A stretch of 27,630 nucleotides of DNA from Bacillota bacterium (GTDB lineage: Bacteria; Bacillota; Clostridia; Acetivibrionales; DSM-1351): positions 1-27,630 of the forward strand of contig JAEWAX010000089.1 of the NCBI GenBank assembly GCA_023391425.1, read 5' to 3'. The position numbers and the translations under genes are program-made. Below are positions 22,409 through 27,630 of the stretch, piece by piece. The notes under the pieces were generated by a model. It was not told the origin of the DNA. It did no database searches and was given only the letters and a program-made list of their open reading frames with translations. Each line of letters begins with the position of its first letter. The stretch's first letter is position 1.

Positions 22409-22657
22409 TCAGAATTCATAAATTAATTGCTCAGTCAGTTGCTTGTCAATTTGTTCTTTATCGAAACCAATAATTATATTATTTTCAATCTCTATTACTG
22501 GAACAGCACTTTGGCCTGATTTTTTAATCATTTCTATAGCACTAAATCTGTCCTTTGATACATCAACATCTTCGTAACTTACATTATAGGAATCTAAATG
22601 CTCCTTCAGTAACTTACACCACTTACATGTCGGAATAGTATAAATCTTTATTAACAT
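22409..22657 (-). CDS. Glutaredoxin-like protein, CKWC
   Basis: The 82-residue protein is closely related to the one at 4625-4855: same length of core, active site C11-K-W-C14, SAVPVIEI cis-proline loop and IIIGFDKEQID end. The middle of the active site differs (Lys-Trp instead of Pro-Trp), which usually shifts redox potential and partner choice. AGAGGGGG lies 7 bases before ATG 22657; the in-frame extension to 22720 runs through that site. No CsoR-like operator is seen upstream; a palindrome CCACTAGTGG occurs at 22724-22733. Confidence 0.88.
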   Translation of the reverse strand: MLIKIYTIPTCKWCKLLKEHLDSYNVSYEDVDVSKDRFSAIEMIKKSGQSAVPVIEIENNIIIGFDKEQIDKQLTEQLIYEF

Positions 22658-22861
22658 ACTGATTCCCCCTCTTTTGTTAGATAAATTTAGAAACTCCCCT
22701 TTTCTTGAAATCTTTTTCATTTACCACTAGTGGGTTTTTAAAATTCTGTTAATTAGTATATACCTCATTTGTGAGTCTGTAAACATATGTTATTAGATAT
22801 ATTTTTTTACATACAAGTATATATAGTAATCAATTCTCCATAATTGTTCATACTATATCTA

Positions 22862-23506
22862 CTATTGCTCCTGTTCAGTATTAGTCTTCTTTTTGTTTTT
22901 TCGATTTTTGAAAAAAATAAAAGCAATTATAATTATAACTCCAATTATAATAACAGAAGCAAAGTTAAAAACAGATAAAAACCTCTTTACTTGATTAATA
23001 TTATGTCCGATAACACGTCCTATAAGTAGATAGATAATCTGTTGTATTATAATTGATAAAATAATATATGTGAAATATACTCTCTTTTTCACTCTAAAAA
23101 CACCAGCGAATAAGACCATAATTGAGCTAGTCCCTGGAATGAATTTACTTAATATTAAACCATATTTGCCATACTTATGAAAAACTTTCTCTGAGCGCTT
23201 AATATGCTTTTCATCAATATATTTTAATACGACCTTATATCGTAATACTTCATTTCCCTTTTTATAGCCAAACCAGTAAACAATTACAGATCCAATAATG
23301 CTTCCAATAACTGAATTTAGTAATACTAAAAAAAAATTAAAATTCTGACTAACAGTTGTCAAATAGCCTTCAATAATAATAATTACATCGGATGGAAATG
23401 GAGGGAATGTCAATTGGAGAATACCATTTAAGCAGAAAAACATATATGTAAAAATAGGATTACCATGTATAATATTTTCAACAAAATTTAGAATATAGTC
23501 CTCCAT
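22862..23506 (-). CDS. DedA-family membrane protein
   Basis: The 214-residue membrane protein has several hydrophobic helices and the DedA/VTT signature FPPFPSDVIIIIEGYL near the N-terminus and YGLILSKFIPGTSSIMVLFAG at about 115-135. DedA proteins are thought to be lipid (undecaprenyl phosphate or phospholipid) flippases or proton-coupled transporters. The C-terminus is a Lys/Gln-rich tail. AAGGAGG lies 11 bases before ATG 23506. Monocistronic. Confidence 0.9.
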   Translation of the reverse strand: MEDYILNFVENIIHGNPIFTYMFFCLNGILQLTFPPFPSDVIIIIEGYLTTVSQNFNFFLVLLNSVIGSIIGSVIVYWFGYKKGNEVLRYKVVLKYIDEKHIKRSEKVFHKYGKYGLILSKFIPGTSSIMVLFAGVFRVKKRVYFTYIILSIIIQQIIYLLIGRVIGHNINQVKRFLSVFNFASVIIIGVIIIIAFIFFKNRKNKKKTNTEQEQ

Positions 23507-23630
23507 TAAAACAACTTCCTCCTTAGACTTTTGATTTATTTACGATTAATTATACCCAAAATAAGTAATAATGTCTGTTTTTTAGAGAATTGTTTACTTA
23601 ATAGTTCTTTCGTCGTTATAAGTAAAATCA

Positions 23631-23661
23631 AAGGGCTCCTTCTTGAGTGAAATGAGCCCTT
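23631..23661 (-). terminator. Terminator of the serine hydrolase gene
   Basis: AAGGGCTC and GAGCCCTT pair across a 15-base loop. On the minus strand it is followed by TGATTTTACTT, 55 bases past the stop at 23716. Confidence 0.65.
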
Positions 23662-23715
23662 AAAATATTATTAGCTATATTAATTACAATAATACTTTAT
23701 TATAATAATCATACG

Positions 23716-24813
23716 CTATGGGATAATTTCCATTGCATAATCTTCTTCAAAATCATATATTTTCTTAGATAAATCAGCAATTGACTTAGTTGCTGCATCG
23801 ATATTTACATTGTCACTCATTATAGACAAAACATAAGGATGGGTAGCAAAAACTATTCCAACATCGTTTCTTGTACTTGTTTGATTTCCTATCTTGTGAG
23901 CTACCTTTATATCCTTTGGTAATTTGGCATCAATCCTGTCATGCCAATCACTATTTTCCATATTATTGAGTAATTCTCCATAAACATCCTCATTATTCAA
24001 ATACAACTTGTATAAATCTTGAGCAATCTGAGCCATATCATATGGGCAGGAACGATGAGTTTTTCCATAATGAACCTGTCCGCCTACTTTGTCGATATAA
24101 TTACGAACATTTTCGATACCCAGAAGTCTGATTAACATATTCACACCACAGTTATCACTCTTTCTCATGGCTAGCTTTGAGGTCTCTCGAACTGTGTACT
24201 CAGTACCGAAAGCTGAACCTATAATAGTTCCTGTTCCTGGTTCCAAATCCTCCTTCATGTAAACCAACTTATCCTCAAGATTTATCTTGCCTGCTTCAAT
24301 ATTTTTGTATAGCAATACATTTACTGGTAACTTAGAGGTACTTGCGGCAATGTATTCTACCTTATCATTAACATTTACCATTTCTCCAGTCGCTAGGTCA
24401 ATGTATGTTACACCATACTTTCCAGGAAGCTTTGTTGTATAATCACTTATTAACTTTTTCAACTCTTCCATCTTTCCACTTTTTGCAACTGTTCCAACCT
24501 TTGGCAAATAACCGTGGTCTTTTGTTTTGACTACCTTTGAATCCGTGCTAGGCGTTGAAACTTCAGCTGTACTGTCAGCCGGTAATACTGTATCTGTAGT
24601 TTCAGCAGCTACTCCATTTGTTTTTGTGGCACTTGCCTGTACAGGAATTGCTTGTGTCGAATTAGCTTGAGCATCAACACCATTGGCTTTATCTCTATTT
24701 AAATACAAATATCCTGCCATTACCAAAGCTAGAATACTTAAGACAGTTGTTACAAGAATAAGTGTTCTTCTCCTTCTATACTTTCTTTGATTCTTAAAAC
24801 GGTACGAATTCAT
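23716..24813 (-). CDS. Membrane-anchored serine hydrolase of the beta-lactamase/penicillin-binding fold
   Basis: The 365-residue protein has a basic N-terminus (KYRRRRT), one membrane helix (about 17-38), a Ser/Thr/Ala/Val-rich linker to about residue 105, and a class A-like domain with S158-T-S-K161 (SxxK), S219-D-N221 (SDN) and H306-K-I-G309 in the place of KTG. The region between SDN and HKIG is short and shows no ExxxN omega loop, so the glutamate needed to deacylate beta-lactams seems absent. It is therefore more likely a wall peptidase/transpeptidase-like or non-hydrolytic relative than a resistance enzyme. GGGGG precedes ATG 24813; the in-frame TTG at 24828 lies over that site. Confidence 0.85.
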   Translation of the reverse strand: MNSYRFKNQRKYRRRRTLILVTTVLSILALVMAGYLYLNRDKANGVDAQANSTQAIPVQASATKTNGVAAETTDTVLPADSTAEVSTPSTDSKVVKTKDHGYLPKVGTVAKSGKMEELKKLISDYTTKLPGKYGVTYIDLATGEMVNVNDKVEYIAASTSKLPVNVLLYKNIEAGKINLEDKLVYMKEDLEPGTGTIIGSAFGTEYTVRETSKLAMRKSDNCGVNMLIRLLGIENVRNYIDKVGGQVHYGKTHRSCPYDMAQIAQDLYKLYLNNEDVYGELLNNMENSDWHDRIDAKLPKDIKVAHKIGNQTSTRNDVGIVFATHPYVLSIMSDNVNIDAATKSIADLSKKIYDFEEDYAMEIIP

Positions 24814-24862
24814 AAATATAACCCCCAAATTTATGTCTAAAATTTAAAATATTATGTTAAGT

Positions 24863-25609
24863 TTAGCTTTGTTTAGTTCCTTCAAATAACAGCCTACAGT
24901 TATCAGCTCTGTACTTTGAAAATACATACTCTACAGCTTGCCCGCTTTTTGAATATAAAATGTTTTGCAGCTTAATTAATGGCTGTCCAGGCTGTACTCT
25001 GAGTATAGGAGAATCAGTATTATCAGCGAAAACGACCTCTAGTATACTTTTACTCTTATCAGGAATCAAAGGATATTTTCCTCTTAATATATCGATAGAC
25101 GATTTCCCATCTTTTAATTGAGTTACAATTTCAGGGAATAAGTTTATCGGTATGTAAGATTTATTAAATGAATATACCTCATTAGGCTGATTATTTATAT
25201 ATGATAAGTAAGTAATCATAGCAATTGGTAAACTAGTATTATAATTAAATATATTGTTCAAAACATCAATAGAATTGCTCTCAATAATTGAAATATCAAT
25301 GATATTCTTTTCAGATGGCATTTTACAATCAAGTATTGAATCGGTAAAACCACTGTAGTTTTTTATGTCAATAATATTTTTCTTTCCATAAACAAAGGTG
25401 CCTTTGCCCTTCTCTTTATATAAATAGCCACTACTTGTCAAATCACTGATAGCTTGTCTAACAGTAGGTCTGCTAATATCATAAAGCTTACACAAATCTT
25501 GTTCAGAAGGTATCTGAGTGTTTGGAGGGTATTCATTGTTCTCAATCTTTTTTAAGATTAAATCCTTTAATTGAAGATACAATGGTATATTGCTAAATTT
25601 ATTAATCAT
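24863..25609 (-). CDS. GntR-family (HutC subfamily) regulator
   Basis: The 248-residue protein has a GntR winged helix (about 5-75, PSEQDLCKLYDISRPTVRQA and GKGTFVYG) and a UTRA effector domain (about 90-245). Such regulators respond to sugars, amino-sugar phosphates or amino acids. The effector cannot be told here: its neighbours are purB upstream and the serine hydrolase downstream. GGGAG lies 9 bases before ATG 25609. The gap of 49 bases to the hydrolase start, without a terminator, suggests the two form an operon. Confidence 0.9.
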   Translation of the reverse strand: MINKFSNIPLYLQLKDLILKKIENNEYPPNTQIPSEQDLCKLYDISRPTVRQAISDLTSSGYLYKEKGKGTFVYGKKNIIDIKNYSGFTDSILDCKMPSEKNIIDISIIESNSIDVLNNIFNYNTSLPIAMITYLSYINNQPNEVYSFNKSYIPINLFPEIVTQLKDGKSSIDILRGKYPLIPDKSKSILEVVFADNTDSPILRVQPGQPLIKLQNILYSKSGQAVEYVFSKYRADNCRLLFEGTKQS

Positions 25610-25633
25610 AAGTCTATCTCCCTAAAAATAGTA

Positions 25634-25666
25634 AAAGATAGGATGATGTACTGACATCCTATCTTT
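25634..25666 (-). terminator. Terminator between purB and the GntR gene
   Basis: AAAGATAGGATG and CATCCTATCTTT form a perfect 12-bp stem. On the minus strand it is followed by TACTATTTTT. It lies 74 bases after purB and separates it from the GntR gene. Confidence 0.8.
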
Positions 25667-25739
25667 ATTATAACAAAATAACCTATTATTCTTCAATAGA
25701 AAATTTGACCTATTAGTTCTCAATATCTCTATTCTTCTA

Positions 25740-27167
25740 TTACACCTTCAAATCTACCTGAATATCAGTCACATCAGCGTTAGCTAGTACTGGATTAACT
25801 TCATTTTCAATAAACTCTACTACCTGTTCAGGACATCTGCCAATATAATTTGAAGGTTCTAGAACTGAGTTAAGCTCCTCAAGGGACATTCCAAATAGAG
25901 GATCCTTAGCTATTCTTTCAATAAGGTCGTTGGATTCGCCATCAACCTTTACTCTCTTGCCTGCATCCATGGAGTGCTCTCGAATTTGCTCGTGCAGCTC
26001 CTGTCTGTCGCCTCCACGTTTTACTGCCTCCATCATTATGTTTTCAGTTGCCATGAAAGGAAGCTCGTCCATAACATGCTTTGTGATTACCTTAGGATAC
26101 ACAACTAAACCACTAGCGACATTAATATATATATTTAGAATTGCATCTGTAGCCAAGAAGGCCTCAGGTACAGAAATTCTCTTGTTGGCAGAATCATCAA
26201 GTGTTCTTTCAAACCACTGTGTGGAAGTTGTCATTGCTGGATTCATTGCATCCACAATAACATATCTAGCTAGAGAACATATTCTTTCGCATCTCATAGG
26301 GTTACGCTTGTAGGCCATTGCAGAAGAACCTATCTGCTTTTCTTCAAATGGTTCCTCCATCTCCTTCATGCTCTGAAGAAGTCGCATATCATTACCAAAT
26401 TTATATGCACTCTGTGCGATACCGCTCAGAACTGCTAATACTCTACTATCAAGTTTTCTAGGATAGGTCTGACCTGATACTGCAAAACAATCTTTAAAGC
26501 CCATCTTCTCAGCAATGAGCTTCTCTAGCTTTTTAACCTTTTCATGGTCACCATCAAATAAATTCAAGAAACTTGCTTGGGTTCCTGTAGTACCTTTAGA
26601 GCCTAATAGCTTCATATTTTCTAGAGCGTGGTCTAAGTCCTCTAAATCCATCAATAGTTCTTGAATCCACAAACATGCTCTTTTTCCTACTGTAACTAGC
26701 TGAGCTGGCTGGTAATGAGTAAAACCCAATGTAGGCATTGACTTGTATTGAAGTGCAAATTCTGAAAGTTTTTTAATCAAAATCAACATTTTGCTTCTTA
26801 CAAGCTTTAATCCCTCAGTCATTATAATTACATCAGTATTGTCTCCAACATAACATGACGTTGCACCAAGATGAATAATACCCTTCGCATCCGGGCAAAG
26901 CTCTCCATAAGCATGAACATGTGACATAACATCATGTCTAAACTCTTTTTCATACTTTTCAGCAACCTCATAATTAATATTATCTTTATTGTTTTTCAAT
27001 TGCTCAATCTGAGCATCAGAAATATTTAGGCCTAATTCTTTCTCAGCCTCAGCCAATGCAATCCAAAGCTTTCTCCATGTAGTGAACTTCATATCTGGTG
27101 AAAAAATAAACTGCATTTCACTACTTGCATATCTTGCATTTAAAGGACTTTCATAAACGTTTTTCAT
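25740..27167 (-). CDS. purB: Adenylosuccinate lyase
   Basis: The 475-residue enzyme of the fumarase/aspartase superfamily cleaves SAICAR to AICAR and adenylosuccinate to AMP, in the purine pathway. It has the signature loop GSSAMAYKRNPMRCERI (about 279-295) containing the catalytic Ser, plus LGATSCYVGDNTD and TLGFTHYQPAQLVTVGKR with the conserved His. The length of 475 fits the longer, clostridial/eukaryote-like class. GGAGG lies 10 bases before ATG 27167. A pair of PurR boxes lies upstream. It stands alone rather than within a pur cluster. Confidence 0.96.
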   Translation of the reverse strand: MKNVYESPLNARYASSEMQFIFSPDMKFTTWRKLWIALAEAEKELGLNISDAQIEQLKNNKDNINYEVAEKYEKEFRHDVMSHVHAYGELCPDAKGIIHLGATSCYVGDNTDVIIMTEGLKLVRSKMLILIKKLSEFALQYKSMPTLGFTHYQPAQLVTVGKRACLWIQELLMDLEDLDHALENMKLLGSKGTTGTQASFLNLFDGDHEKVKKLEKLIAEKMGFKDCFAVSGQTYPRKLDSRVLAVLSGIAQSAYKFGNDMRLLQSMKEMEEPFEEKQIGSSAMAYKRNPMRCERICSLARYVIVDAMNPAMTTSTQWFERTLDDSANKRISVPEAFLATDAILNIYINVASGLVVYPKVITKHVMDELPFMATENIMMEAVKRGGDRQELHEQIREHSMDAGKRVKVDGESNDLIERIAKDPLFGMSLEELNSVLEPSNYIGRCPEQVVEFIENEVNPVLANADVTDIQVDLKV

Positions 27168-27278
27168 GTAAAATTATCCTCCAACAAAACAATAATATTT
27201 TTAACTTCATCTCAACTAAGTCTTATTAATATATTCTAACCACAAATTAGTCAGCTTTACAGCAAAACTACATAAACC

Positions 27279-27333
27279 ATTATACTATATAATCCGAATG
27301 TTTGCACCAATAATATTAAAAATGTTCGGATTA
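27279..27333 (-). promoter_or_regulatory. purB promoter region with two PurR boxes
   Basis: Two inverted boxes occur: TAATCCGAATGTT (27290-27302, plus strand) and TAATCCGAACATT (27333-27321, minus strand), separated by 18 bases. This matches the paired AWWWCCGAACWWT boxes of Firmicute PurR, which usually lie 16-17 bases apart. On the minus strand a TATAAT (27284-27279) follows, so the boxes cover the -35 region. PurR control by purine supply is the likely mode. Confidence 0.7.
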
Positions 27334-27389
27334 TTTTGTTATTAAAGCATTTATAGAAAAAGTAATACTGATCTTTTAAAAGAATTAAC

Positions 27390-27630
27390 CTACCTTATTC
27401 TTTTGAATGTAATTTCCAACCTCTTGCTTCCTCCGTAATATCCCCACGCTTCAGAAAAAGAACCGTTATTTTTTAATCTATATTGAAATATATACTTCTT
27501 ATTATGCATCTCATATTCTGCAAAACCTAAATCAAAGACTGCATTTACTCCTGTTGCCCCACATTTTACCATCACATCCGGACGAAACGAACTTGCCTGG
27601 TGCCTTCCGGAAAAGGTTGCCAATACTTGT
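27390..27630 (-). CDS. C-terminal part of an unknown protein, cut by the window end
   Basis: The frame is open to the window end and closes at 27390, giving at least 79 residues. No ribosome-binding site precedes the TTG at 27623, so the true start lies outside. The visible part has beta-strand-like segments and many aromatics (KKYIFQYRLKNNGSFSEAWG, YYGGSKRLEITFKRI). I do not recognise a family. It is upstream of purB on the same strand, with the PurR boxes between them. Confidence 0.6.
   Translation of the reverse strand, partial: QVLATFSGRHQASSFRPDVMVKCGATGVNAVFDLGFAEYEMHNKKYIFQYRLKNNGSFSEAWGYYGGSKRLEITFKRIR

Noticed and set aside
23716..24813. Functional class A beta-lactamase
   Set aside because: No omega-loop glutamate is seen and KTG is replaced by HKIG.
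1..27630. tRNA or rRNA genes
   Set aside because: I saw no cloverleaf with a GTTCGAATC-type T arm and no rRNA-like conserved stretch on either strand.

Overview
The window is AT-rich, with Shine-Dalgarno sites of the AAGGAGG type, frequent TTG or GTG starts and Gram-positive regulators (CsoR, DtxR, GntR, OmpR two-component, PurR-type boxes). Fe-S and ferrous-iron genes, a secreted stalk-domain/carbohydrate-binding protein and a c-di-AMP riboswitch point to an anaerobic Firmicute of class Clostridia, possibly a soil or cellulolytic Clostridium relative. The genus is an inference. No rRNA, tRNA, insertion sequence, CRISPR array or prophage is visible; this reads as ordinary chromosome with a metal and thiol-redox theme.

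Region 1 (1-7000) is the metal/redox block. It holds a small Cys peptide, a membrane polyferredoxin-like protein, a secreted DUF2680 protein divergent from an OmpR-type response regulator and a histidine kinase with a Met/Gly-rich sensor loop, a CPWC glutaredoxin-like protein, a CcdA-ResA thiol-transfer pair and a CsoR repressor with a full Cu(I)-type ligand set. CsoR-like operators (TACCC...GGGTA) sit on strong sigma-A promoters of the polyferredoxin, ccdA and csoR genes, with a degenerate copy at the glutaredoxin gene, so these genes are probably one regulon.

Region 2 (7000-14200) holds a doubtful ORF, a DUF3795 protein, a large secreted multi-domain binding protein without a catalytic domain, a c-di-AMP riboswitch in front of an SH3-SH3-NlpC/P60 wall hydrolase, a compact two-domain multicopper oxidase and an HD-domain hydrolase.

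Region 3 (14200-18400) holds a topoisomerase III-like enzyme, a leucine-carboxyl-methyltransferase-type methyltransferase and a LysM-CAP secreted protein.

Region 4 (18500-22330) is a complete ferrous iron uptake locus on the minus strand: two feoA genes, feoB and a FeoB-associated Cys-rich membrane peptide. A DtxR-family regulator is encoded divergently. Four copies of a GTTAGC-N4-GCTAAC palindrome mark the operon promoter, its leader and the feoB leader.

Region 5 (22400-27630) holds a second glutaredoxin-like protein (CKWC), a DedA membrane protein, a penicillin-binding/beta-lactamase-fold serine hydrolase lacking a recognisable omega-loop glutamate, a GntR/UTRA regulator, purB with a PurR-box pair upstream, and a gene cut by the window edge.
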